A program made the translations under genes and the position numbers. Positions 1 through 5,752 of a DNA stretch of 8,381 bases are shown one piece after another. The notes under the pieces are model-generated. The model saw only the letters and a program-made list of their open reading frames with translations. It ran no database searches and was not told the origin of the DNA. This stretch comes from Thermoflexales bacterium. Its GTDB lineage: Bacteria > Chloroflexota > Anaerolineae > Fen-1058. Positions within the stretch are counted from its first letter, which is position 1; each line of letters opens with the position of its first letter. Location: positions 1 to 8,381 of the forward strand of contig JADGQE010000167.1 in the NCBI GenBank assembly GCA_017882055.1. The letters are read 5' to 3'.

Positions 1-50
1 GATTCTGGATTCTGAATTCTGCATTCTACATTCTGCCTTCTGAATTCTGC
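1..50. repeat. ATTCTG-type low-complexity repeat
   Basis: The stretch is built of tandem variants of the hexamer ATTCTG (GATTCTGGATTCTGAATTCTG and so on) and runs off the left edge. It covers the 3' end of the minus-strand reductase gene: the stop codon (plus-strand CTA, 26-28) and the last eight residues, RQNSEGRM, are read from repeat sequence. The same repeat family recurs at 1041-1098 on the other side of the gene. Confidence 0.85.
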
Positions 51-1024
51 CTCAGCCTCACACACTCTGCCCACAATTTGCCATAGTCCTCGCGCGAACT
101 CTTCGTCAATGGCAGTTTATGTGTTCCGCGTTCGCGGCGATCGAACCAGAACAGGCCCGTGATCGACGCGACTTGACGGGCCACGGCCAGCCACACGATG
201 GTATCTGCGCCTTCGTCGGGCGTGCGCAAGATCGATCGCAGGCTCTGGCGAAAGACGGGCAAGCCGGTTTGCAGCAGCGGCGTATCGACCCAGCCGGGAT
301 GCATGCAGTTGACGGTCACGCCTGATCGATCCAGCTGCGCTGCCCACAGTTCAGTCAGCATCATTAGCGCGCGTTTCGATTGAGCGTAGGCGCTCAGCGA
401 ATCATACTTCTTGCGCTCGAAATGAAAATCATTCACGTCGAGTCTGGCCGTGTACAGGCCGCCCGACGACACGTTGATGATGCGTGCAGGTGCGCTGTTT
501 TGCAGCAGCGGAATCAGGGCGTTGGTCAACGCGAAGGTTCCCAGCACATTCGTCGCAAAGGTCATCTCGGCTCCGCCCGGCGACAACTGCCGCTCATCGA
601 AGGCGTTGGCGGCATTGTTGACGAGGATGTTCAATCGCGGGGTGTGTGACTTGAGCTGCTCGGCGCAGGCTTGCACCGCTGCGAGATCACTTAAATCGAT
701 CGATTCGAGATAGATTTGCGCGTTGCCGGTTTGCTCGACGATGCGGGCGCGGGCCGTCTCGCCGCGCTCACGATTTCGCACAAGCAGATACAAGGTTGCG
801 CCACGTTGAGCCAACTGCAATGCAGCGGCTAAGCCAATACCCGAATTCGCGCCCGTGATGGCGCAGACCTTGCCCGTCAGGTCCACATTGAGATCGGCTT
901 TATTCCACATCAGTTTGTGGCGCACTTTGTAGCCGATGTTGCCGTAGCTCAACACGATCGTTGCGTCGATCAATGTATCGAGCGCGCGGTAAGCCCTGGT
1001 CAGCAGATTCGCTATCGGTGTCAT
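26..1024 (-). CDS. DHRS12-like short-chain dehydrogenase/reductase
   Basis: This 332-residue protein is an NAD(P)-dependent oxidoreductase of the classical SDR fold. Visible motifs are the cofactor loop TGANSGIG (57-64), NNAA (136-139), the catalytic serine region NVSSGG (184-189), YAQSK with catalytic Tyr213 and Lys217, and the HPGW segment (242-245). The N-terminal extension of about 50 residues before the Rossmann fold, and the stretches SSGGLYTARLDVNDF and MHPGWVDTP, resemble vertebrate DHRS12, whose substrate is unknown to me. I start at the ATG at 1024. The frame stays open for 95 more codons upstream, but those run through a repeat and the end of the preceding gene. No clear Shine-Dalgarno precedes the ATG. 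The upstream kinase-fusion gene ends 74 bases away on the same strand, so the two may share a transcript. The C-terminus is encoded by repeat DNA. The family call is strong; the physiological substrate is open. Confidence 0.9.
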   Translation of the reverse strand: MTPIANLLTRAYRALDTLIDATIVLSYGNIGYKVRHKLMWNKADLNVDLTGKVCAITGANSGIGLAAALQLAQRGATLYLLVRNRERGETARARIVEQTGNAQIYLESIDLSDLAAVQACAEQLKSHTPRLNILVNNAANAFDERQLSPGGAEMTFATNVLGTFALTNALIPLLQNSAPARIINVSSGGLYTARLDVNDFHFERKKYDSLSAYAQSKRALMMLTELWAAQLDRSGVTVNCMHPGWVDTPLLQTGLPVFRQSLRSILRTPDEGADTIVWLAVARQVASITGLFWFDRRERGTHKLPLTKSSREDYGKLWAECVRLRQNSEGRM

Positions 1025-1040
1025 GTTGCTCAGTGGAGGA

Positions 1041-1098
1041 GAATACAGAATCCAGAATATAGAATCCAGAATCTTCTGACTCCTGTATTCTGGATTCT
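1041..1098. repeat. ATTCTG-type inverted repeat between two minus-strand genes
   Basis: AGAATCCAGAATA (1047-1059) is a perfect reverse complement of TATTCTGGATTCT (1086-1098), giving a 13-bp stem, with a second AGAATCCAGAAT copy in the loop. GAATACAG (1041-1048) also matches CTGTATTC (1083-1090). The element ends exactly against the stop codon of the kinase fusion (TAA, 1101-1099 on the minus strand). It could act as a 3'-end hairpin for that gene, but there is no T-tract typical of an intrinsic terminator. Confidence 0.85.
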
Positions 1099-3222
1099 TT
1101 AATAGAACGTTGTGCGTCGAACGGGCTGAAACAGTTCCTTGCGATGCGCGCAGACCGGATCGACCGGGCAGTGCGGACAGTCTGGTTCGGTCATCTCCGG
1201 GCAGCGCCGCCGCGCGTTGAAGAAGAACCAATCGACTGCGCCCATCGAGCGGCCCGATTGCTGCTGCACCTGCTGAATCGCCTGATACGCGGCGAATCGA
1301 ATGGCCCATTCGTCCTCGGCCGAAATCTCGGCGCGTTGGATGACTCGCTGCCGCAAGGTCTCATCGCCGATGTCGATCAAGCCGATGCGCAAGCACGAGC
1401 GCATGAGATGATAATCGATCACCGGCGGTTCACAGTCATTGCGAGAAGCGTTTTTTCGCGACGAAGCAATCTCGTTCGCCGCGTTAGGGATTGCTTCGCC
1501 AACATCGCTCGCAACACCTGCACCCACCGGCAGGTGCGGTGTGACGGCAGCTGCTGGACGCAGAAACTTTTCGGGCCGCTGTTCAAGGATCAAAGCCAGC
1601 AGCATCGACTTCTTACGCAGCGGATCTTCTTTGTAGCCGCCGACGTGATCGAGCATGGACAAGAATGTTTCGCGCGGCTGACGTGATCGATTGGCGGCAG
1701 CCAGCATCTGCTGCGGCGTCCAATGCAGTGACTGCATATCGCGTCCATACGCTTGAGCTTGTTGCAAGTGCAAATCAAACGCGGGCATTGGATTCATGCC
1801 ATCGTCCGATTGGAAGACTTCAGCCAGGTCGTTTGCGTTGAGTGATGCTTGCCGAATGGGCGAGAAAAAATCTGGATCGCGATCAAGCGTGCGTCGATAT
1901 GCCGCCCAAAGATAATCGGAGCCTTTGAGTGATTGACCGTCAAGTGTGGCGATCATTGGCTGGTGATAAAACCACGGAGGCACGGAGTCCACGGAGTTTT
2001 TTAGGTTTTTCTCGGTGTTCTCAGCGTCTCCGCGGTTTGACGGCCGCATTTCCCAGAAACTGAATTGCTGTAAAGTGGCCGCAAAAAAGGTGTCGAGCGC
2101 GGCGGGATGATCGATCGGTGGAAAGAGATCGCCGGTGAAATCAAACGGCTGCGCGTCAGGCAAATGCGCAATCAAATCGGCGATGCGGTGAATTTGATCC
2201 GGCACGCTGACAATGCGATCATCTTTTGACGGTGGCCGTGGTTGATCAGCCCATAAACGTGCTGGTCCCATAGCGCCGATCATTTCTGCCGCTAACACCA
2301 CAGCGGATCGCGCGGCCATCACCGGATGCTCACCGCGTGCGAGTCCGGCCAGCGTTGCACCGCAGAACGTATCGCCCGCGCCGGTCGGATCGACTTCGAT
2401 GGCGCGAACGGCATCAACGGCTGTGACGTGATTGCCCTGTATGACCAGCGCGCCGCGCGCGTCGCGTGTGATGAATATAACCTGATCGGGCCGCACCTGA
2501 ACTGCTTCGACACGGCCGAATAGCAAGCTTGCCTCGTTTTCATTCATGAAGAAGAAGTCGCACAGATCGATTAGCGCACGCATGGTATTAGGTTCGCTGG
2601 CGCAGATTTTTCCGTAAGTGCCGGCGGAGAGGCGCAAGCCTTGCGACGCCTGGCGGCCCAGGCCATACCCCACTTGCCACTGGCAAGTGGGTGGCCCGCC
2701 AGGTGCCGGCGCATTGCGCCGGGTATGGGCGGGTTGTTCGAGAGGAGCGCGTAGATCCGTCGGCACCAAACCCTTCACAAGGTTCCTCAATGCTTTCGCA
2801 AAATCGAGTTGGCGCTCGGCACTGCGTAACGCCGCGATGTGAACGATGGCTGCCTCGATTTGATCGAGCGGCAGCGTGTCGGGCGTGATCAACATCTCGC
2901 CGCCCCACGCGGCGTTGACCAGCGTGGCGCGTCCGCCGCCATGCTGTGCGATCTCGAAGTGCGGCAGTTGGTCGGGCAGGACGATCGGCCCAAGCCACAC
3001 CAGCCGATCGGCCGCGGGTTGCAGCTGCTTCGGCATCGGATCGGGCCTGGGCGCGAGCATGCCAGTCCGTGCGCCGGAACTGCACGCGGCGAGCGCCGTA
3101 TATAAACCCGCGCCGCCGGGCGAATGCACGGTCTGTCCATTCGCCAGATGCAGCACGTCCAGCGAAGCGCCGCCGACGATCAGCACTTCGAGCGGGTGAT
3201 TGGGATCGATCGAAACAGGCAT
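1099..3222 (-). CDS. PfkB-family kinase fused to a Qng1-like (queuosine salvage) Fe-S domain
   Basis: This 707-residue two-domain protein has an N-terminal ribokinase/PfkB kinase (about 11-325): HSPGGAG (33-39), the substrate-side NENEA (227-231), and the C-terminal signature DPTGAGDTF (278-286) with Asp284 as likely catalytic base. The C-terminal part (about 340-707) resembles DUF2419/Qng1, which releases queuine from queuosine 5'-phosphate. It shows QQFSFWE (385-391), DGQSLKGSDYLWAA (428-441), VIDYHLMRS (601-609), and a PVRRTTFY end much like the family's C-terminus. Unlike the eukaryotic family members as I remember them, it carries C674-X7-C682-X2-C685-X5-C691, an endonuclease III-type [4Fe-4S] pattern. 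Three palindromic elements lie in frame inside it (listed separately). I prefer the ATG at 3222; a GTG at 3279 would add 19 residues before the kinase's first strand. No strong Shine-Dalgarno is seen. It is divergent from the membrane-protein gene. Domain calls are good for PfkB and moderate for Qng1; substrates are inferred. Confidence 0.8.
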   Translation of the reverse strand: MPVSIDPNHPLEVLIVGGASLDVLHLANGQTVHSPGGAGLYTALAACSSGARTGMLAPRPDPMPKQLQPAADRLVWLGPIVLPDQLPHFEIAQHGGGRATLVNAAWGGEMLITPDTLPLDQIEAAIVHIAALRSAERQLDFAKALRNLVKGLVPTDLRAPLEQPAHTRRNAPAPGGPPTCQWQVGYGLGRQASQGLRLSAGTYGKICASEPNTMRALIDLCDFFFMNENEASLLFGRVEAVQVRPDQVIFITRDARGALVIQGNHVTAVDAVRAIEVDPTGAGDTFCGATLAGLARGEHPVMAARSAVVLAAEMIGAMGPARLWADQPRPPSKDDRIVSVPDQIHRIADLIAHLPDAQPFDFTGDLFPPIDHPAALDTFFAATLQQFSFWEMRPSNRGDAENTEKNLKNSVDSVPPWFYHQPMIATLDGQSLKGSDYLWAAYRRTLDRDPDFFSPIRQASLNANDLAEVFQSDDGMNPMPAFDLHLQQAQAYGRDMQSLHWTPQQMLAAANRSRQPRETFLSMLDHVGGYKEDPLRKKSMLLALILEQRPEKFLRPAAAVTPHLPVGAGVASDVGEAIPNAANEIASSRKNASRNDCEPPVIDYHLMRSCLRIGLIDIGDETLRQRVIQRAEISAEDEWAIRFAAYQAIQQVQQQSGRSMGAVDWFFFNARRRCPEMTEPDCPHCPVDPVCAHRKELFQPVRRTTFY
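1435..1536. repeat. In-frame palindromic repeat, TCATTGCGAG/GAAGCAATC type, within the fusion gene
   Basis: The outer arms are TTGCGAG (1439-1445) and CTCGCAA (1508-1514). The inner arms are CGAAGCAATC (1462-1471) and GATTGCTTCG (1489-1498), a perfect 10-bp match. A second small stem adjoins it: CACCTGC (1515-1521) with GCAGGTG (1530-1536). The TCATTGCGAG...GAAGCAATCTC pattern is a familiar dispersed intergenic palindrome in bacterial genomes. Here it is translated on the minus strand as about residues 563-596 of the kinase-Qng1-like protein, just before VIDYHLMRS. Confidence 0.85.
1969..2038. repeat. In-frame palindromic repeat, CCACGGAG type, within the fusion gene
   Basis: AAACCACGGAG (1969-1979) pairs with CTCCGCGGTTT (2028-2038), with a single mismatch. 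Further CACGGAG copies follow the left arm. This is the common intergenic family that reads 'accacggaggcacggag ... ctccgcggt'. It is translated on the minus strand as about residues 396-418 (RGDAENTEKN and the following residues), between FSFWEMRPS and PMIATLDGQ, in the middle of the Qng1-like domain, without a stop or frameshift. Confidence 0.9.
2649..2727. repeat. In-frame double-hairpin repeat within the kinase domain
   Basis: There are nested and adjacent palindromes. CCTGGCGG (2649-2656) pairs with CCGCCAGG (2696-2703). CCCACTTGCCA (2669-2679) pairs perfectly with TGGCAAGTGGG (2681-2691). CCGGCGCA (2706-2713) pairs with TGCGCCGG (2715-2722). CATACCC (2664-2670) can pair alternatively with GGGTATG (2721-2727). 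It is translated as about residues 166-192 of the kinase, a Pro/Gly/Gln-rich stretch lying between DLRAP and the SAGTYGKICASEP segment, in frame. Confidence 0.85.
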
Positions 3223-3266
3223 GAATCGGTTTTTCCGGGGGAGCGCTTGAAGATTGATTGCTTCGA

Positions 3267-3278
3267 TCAATTCTATCA
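3267..3278 (-). promoter_or_regulatory. Possible extended -10 for the kinase-fusion gene
   Basis: On the minus strand TGATAGAAT (plus 3270-3278) fits an extended -10 (TG, one base, then TAGAAT). It would start transcription near 3262, about 40 bases before the ATG at 3222 and after the alternative GTG at 3279, so it would favour the ATG. No good -35 is seen, which is tolerable for an extended -10. Weak call. Confidence 0.3.
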
Positions 3279-3375
3279 CATTGACGTGCTGCGCTGTTGA
3301 AGCTGAGTTGCCTGTCCGCCTTTAGTCGCAGGCGATTTGCATCGAAAGCCCGTTTCTTTTTGGCTGCCACCCGGT

Positions 3376-3381
3376 TATAAT
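3376..3381 (+). promoter_or_regulatory. -10 box (TATAAT) of the LiaF-like membrane protein gene
   Basis: A perfect TATAAT lies 31 bases upstream of the ATG at 3413. It overlaps an earlier in-frame ATG (3380), which therefore cannot be the real start if this is the promoter. No convincing -35 is found at 16-18 bases upstream. Confidence 0.5.
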
Positions 3382-3412
3382 GGCGTCATCCTTAACAGTG
3401 AGGCGTAATCTC

Positions 3413-3781
3413 ATGAACGAACTTCCTTCTCCCGATCAAAATCGAACGGTCAACCACAATCCGGCCTGGACCGGGGGCTTGATTCTTATCGTCATCGGCG
3501 TCGTATTCCTTCTAGCTAACATAGGTGCAATCAGTCTGGGCCACAACTGGTGGGCGTGGTTCATTCTGCTGGGCACTGTCGGCGCGTGGAGTTCAGCGTG
3601 GAACATCTACCAGCATAACGGTCACCGTGTGACTCGCGCCGTAACCGGCCCCTTTATTGGCGGAATATTCCCCTTGCTCGTCGCTGCCATCTTCCTGTTC
3701 GATCTGAACTGGGGCATGATCTGGCCGGTGTTCCTGATCGTCGCCGGCCTGGCCGCCCTATTCAATTCGATGAGCCGCTAA
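3413..3781 (+). CDS. Small membrane protein with LiaF/DUF5668-like transmembrane region
   Basis: This 122-residue protein is predicted to sit in the cytoplasmic membrane. A polar N-terminus of about 18 residues is followed by four hydrophobic segments: about 19-40 (GGLILIVIGVVFLLANIGAI), 46-65, 80-97 and 101-117. The pattern G-L-I-L-I-x-I-G-V-x-F-L-L-x-N-x-G, then a WWAWF segment and later WPVFLIVAGL, is typical of the LiaI/LiaF-like transmembrane module, which in other bacteria accompanies envelope-stress regulators. The cytosolic or wall-facing LiaF C-terminal domain is absent, so this is the membrane module alone. I start at 3413 because GAGG (3400-3403) lies nine bases upstream and because a -10 box overlaps the earlier ATG. 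It is transcribed alone: divergent from the kinase fusion and followed by a terminator. Function is unknown. Confidence 0.8.
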   Translation: MNELPSPDQNRTVNHNPAWTGGLILIVIGVVFLLANIGAISLGHNWWAWFILLGTVGAWSSAWNIYQHNGHRVTRAVTGPFIGGIFPLLVAAIFLFDLNWGMIWPVFLIVAGLAALFNSMSR

Positions 3782-3806
3782 ATCCGCTACACCGATCGAG
3801 TTTGAC

Positions 3807-3848
3807 GCACCCGGTTTCTGCCTGGCAGAGCCGGGTGCGGGTGTTTCT
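3807..3848 (+). terminator. Terminator after the LiaF-like gene
   Basis: GCACCCGG (3807-3814) pairs perfectly with CCGGGTGC (3831-3838), and the interior can pair further through TCTGCC and GGCAGA. It lies 26 bases after the stop codon. The downstream T-run is weak (TGTTTCTT), so termination strength is uncertain. Confidence 0.65.
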
Positions 3849-3900
3849 TCCGCATGATTTTCTCAAAACCTGGTCATTCCACCGCCGGACGAATTTGCTG

Positions 3901-3906
3901 TATAAT
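3901..3906 (+). promoter_or_regulatory. -10 box (TATAAT) likely serving the stress-protein gene
   Basis: A perfect TATAAT sits between the preceding terminator and the universal stress protein gene. It would give a 5' leader of about 155 bases. No clear -35 is present at the usual distance. The leader holds a short GC-rich hairpin, CCGGC (3994-3998) with GCCGG (4005-4009), and other weak pairings, but no riboswitch class that I recognise. Confidence 0.45.
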
Positions 3907-4054
3907 CTGGCTATCACAACGTCGCGTCGAGCGTTTGGCGCGGTGTTCCTCGCGTGACATTTTGCCCGACAGCTAACGACGTTCCTCACTGCCCCGGCTG
4001 GCAGGCCGGTGTTAATCGATTTTCAACGACTCATCAACTTGCCCTACGTCTCAC

Positions 4055-4060
4055 AGGAGG
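4055..4060 (+). promoter_or_regulatory. Ribosome binding site of the universal stress protein
   Basis: A consensus AGGAGG lies six bases before the ATG at 4067. It is the strongest Shine-Dalgarno in the window and fixes this start. Confidence 0.85.
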
Positions 4061-4066
4061 CCCGGT

Positions 4067-4543
4067 ATGTATCACCGCATACTCGTAACGTTAGATGGTT
4101 CGCATTTGGCTGAGCAAGTATTGCCGCATGTAAAAGCGTTGATCGAAGGCCGCCAGGATATCCAGCTGCATTTGCTGTCGGTCGCGCAAGTGATCGATCT
4201 GGCAGCCGCCTCGGCGATGGTCTATCCGATGGCCGTTTATCCGGGCGAGCCGATCGACGAACAGGCCGAACGGCGCCGGGTCGAAGAGGACCTGTGCAGC
4301 TATCTGGGCAGCCTCAAAGTGGATTTGACCCAGAACGGCGCGGTCGAAGTGGTGACCGAAGTTCGGTTCGGCCAGGCCGCCGAGGAGATTATCGCCTATG
4401 CCCGCGACATCAAGGCCGATCTGATCGCGATGTGCACGCATGGCCGCAGCGGCATCGCACGCTGGGCGTATGGCAGTGTGGCCGATCGAGTGCTGCACGC
4501 CGCTCAGTGCCCGGTGCTGCTCGTGCGTGCCAGGAAAGACTGA
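4067..4543 (+). CDS. Universal stress protein, UspA family
   Basis: This 158-residue single-domain cytosolic protein of the UspA family usually binds ATP or AMP and acts in stress survival; its exact role is rarely known. It begins with the first strand ILVTLDGS (5-12) with Asp10 in the nucleotide site. It ends with ADLIAMCTHGRSG, WAYGSVADRVL and CPVLLVRAR, where HG, nine residues, then GS matches most of the G-x2-G-x9-G(S/T) ATP-binding loop. The first glycine of that pattern is replaced by Cys (CTHG). The start is set by AGGAGG. An alanine dehydrogenase-family gene follows after 109 bases on the same strand, with a 13-bp stem in between, so co-transcription is possible but partial termination there is also plausible. 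Confidence 0.92.
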   Translation: MYHRILVTLDGSHLAEQVLPHVKALIEGRQDIQLHLLSVAQVIDLAAASAMVYPMAVYPGEPIDEQAERRRVEEDLCSYLGSLKVDLTQNGAVEVVTEVRFGQAAEEIIAYARDIKADLIAMCTHGRSGIARWAYGSVADRVLHAAQCPVLLVRARKD

Positions 4544-4625
4544 GGGAGCGATAGAGCGAGGGCGAGATAGAGAGATAGAGAGACAGAGCGCAGGTCCTTT
4601 TATCCCTCTATCGCTCTGTCTCTCA
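4544..4625. repeat. GA-rich low-complexity repeat with 13-bp inverted arms
   Basis: A purine-rich run of GAGCGATAGAG and GAGATAGAG units is followed by its pyrimidine counterpart. GAGAGACAGAGCG (4578-4590) is perfectly complementary to CGCTCTGTCTCTC (4612-4624), around a 21-base loop. It lies exactly between the stress-protein stop and the next gene's ribosome binding site. Similar GA-rich sequence occurs at 7895-7946. Confidence 0.85.
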
Positions 4626-4652
4626 TTCCTGATCGTTTGAGGAGAATCAAGC

Positions 4653-5750
4653 ATGGATATCGGAATACCGCGCGAGCGACGCGAGAGTGAATACCGTGTG
4701 GGCCTGACGCCGATCGGTGTGCAGCTGCTCACGGCCGAAGGGCACACCTGCTACATTGAGCGTCATGCCGGCGTGGGCGCCGGGTTCAGCGATCGTGATT
4801 ATGAAGCGGCCGGGGGCAAGATCGTCTATTCGACACAAGAAGCCTATGGCCGGGCCGATCTGATCTTGAAAGTATCCCGGCCCACCGGTGAAGAAGTCGA
4901 ATGGTTGCACGACGGCCAGGCCCTGCTGGGTTTTCTGCATCTGGCGGCGGCGCGCCACTCGCGGGTTGAGGCGCTGCTGCAAAAACGGATTACGGCCATC
5001 GGCTACGAAATGATCCAGGCTGACGACGGATCGCTGCCGGTTTTGACGCCATTGTCACAAGCCGCCGGTCGCATGACTCTGCAAATTGCTGCGTCACTGC
5101 TGCAAAATGATCGCGGGGGTAAAGGCATTCTGCTCAGCGGCGTGCCGGGTGTTCCACCGGCCGAAGTCGTGATTGTGGGCGGCGGCACGCTGGGCACGTG
5201 CGCTGCGCGCGCGTTTGTGGGGATTGGCGCGACGGTTCATGTGCTCGATCGGGATCTGCAGCGTTTGCAGAAACTTGATGCCGATCTCGGCGGGCGCGTG
5301 ATCACTATGGTCTCGCATGACTTCAACCTGCGCAAGGCCGTCAAGTTCGCCGACGTGCTGATCGGCGCAATCCTTGTACGAGGCACGCGCACGCCGATCT
5401 TAATCACGCGCGAGATGGTGCGCTCGATGAAACCGCGCAGCGTGATTCTGGACCTGTCGATCGATCAAGGCGGCTGTGTCGAGACCAGCCGGCCCACCAC
5501 GCATCGCGCTCCGACCTTTATCGAGGAGAATGTGATTCACTACTGTGTGCCCAATGTCACGGCGGTGGTGGCGCGCACGGCGACCCATGCGTTCAACAAT
5601 GCGGCGTGGCCGTATATTCAGGCGGTTGCGCGCCTGGGGATGGATGCGGCGTTGATCGAAAATGCTGCCTTGGCGCGAGGCTTGAACACGCGCGGCGGCC
5701 AGATCGTCAACCCGGCGCTGAATCTGGTGATGTCAGACGAGGTGCGTTGA
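4653..5750 (+). CDS. Alanine dehydrogenase-family protein (AlaDH/PNT)
   Basis: This 365-residue protein, of normal family length, likely catalyses NAD-dependent oxidative deamination of L-alanine to pyruvate and ammonia, reversibly, in the cytosol. Residues equivalent to the known active site are present: Arg15 and Lys73 for the carboxylate, His96 in LGFLH, and Asp271 in IDQGGCVETSRPTTH. The Rossmann loop is GGGTLG (176-181), and Asp199 in HVLDRD suggests NAD preference. An oddity is that the usual NMPGAVPRTST stretch reads NVTAVVARTATHAFNN (301-316), so this is a divergent branch and another amino-acid substrate is possible. GAGGAG (4639-4644) lies eight bases before the ATG. The stop codon overlaps the start of the CoA-transferase gene (TGATG), showing one operon. 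Family placement is firm; alanine specificity is likely, not proven. Confidence 0.85.
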   Translation: MDIGIPRERRESEYRVGLTPIGVQLLTAEGHTCYIERHAGVGAGFSDRDYEAAGGKIVYSTQEAYGRADLILKVSRPTGEEVEWLHDGQALLGFLHLAAARHSRVEALLQKRITAIGYEMIQADDGSLPVLTPLSQAAGRMTLQIAASLLQNDRGGKGILLSGVPGVPPAEVVIVGGGTLGTCAARAFVGIGATVHVLDRDLQRLQKLDADLGGRVITMVSHDFNLRKAVKFADVLIGAILVRGTRTPILITREMVRSMKPRSVILDLSIDQGGCVETSRPTTHRAPTFIEENVIHYCVPNVTAVVARTATHAFNNAAWPYIQAVARLGMDAALIENAALARGLNTRGGQIVNPALNLVMSDEVR

Positions 5751-5752
5751 TG
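5739..5752 (+). promoter_or_regulatory. Stop-start overlap with internal ribosome binding site
   Basis: GAGGTG (5739-5744) lies inside the last codons of the dehydrogenase, five bases before the ATG at 5750. That ATG shares its A with the upstream TGA (5748-5750). This supports translational coupling and rules out the longer open frame that begins at 5606. Confidence 0.8.

Noticed and set aside
1025..1309. Upstream extension of the reductase reading frame by 95 codons
   Set aside because: It runs through the ATTCTG repeat and the 3' end of the kinase-fusion gene, has no similarity to the family, and the protein is complete from the ATG at 1024.
1144..1686. 180-residue plus-strand frame opposite the fusion gene
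   Set aside because: The minus strand has recognisable domains and the Cys motif here; this frame shows none.
1969..2038. A gene boundary between a separate kinase gene and a separate Qng1-like gene
   Set aside because: The Qng1-like domain already begins before the repeat (the FSFWE segment and about 50 residues ahead of it), so the repeat interrupts a domain and does not separate two genes.
2588..3370. 260-residue minus-strand frame overlapping the kinase
   Set aside because: It is Arg/Ala-rich shadow translation in a second frame of the kinase gene and shows no domain.
4091..4747. 218-residue minus-strand frame opposite the stress-protein gene
   Set aside because: It is antisense shadow coding across a repeat; the plus strand holds a clear UspA protein.
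5606..5749. Upstream extension of the CoA-transferase frame by 48 codons
   Set aside because: It lies wholly within the dehydrogenase gene in another frame; a ribosome site and TGATG overlap mark the ATG at 5750.
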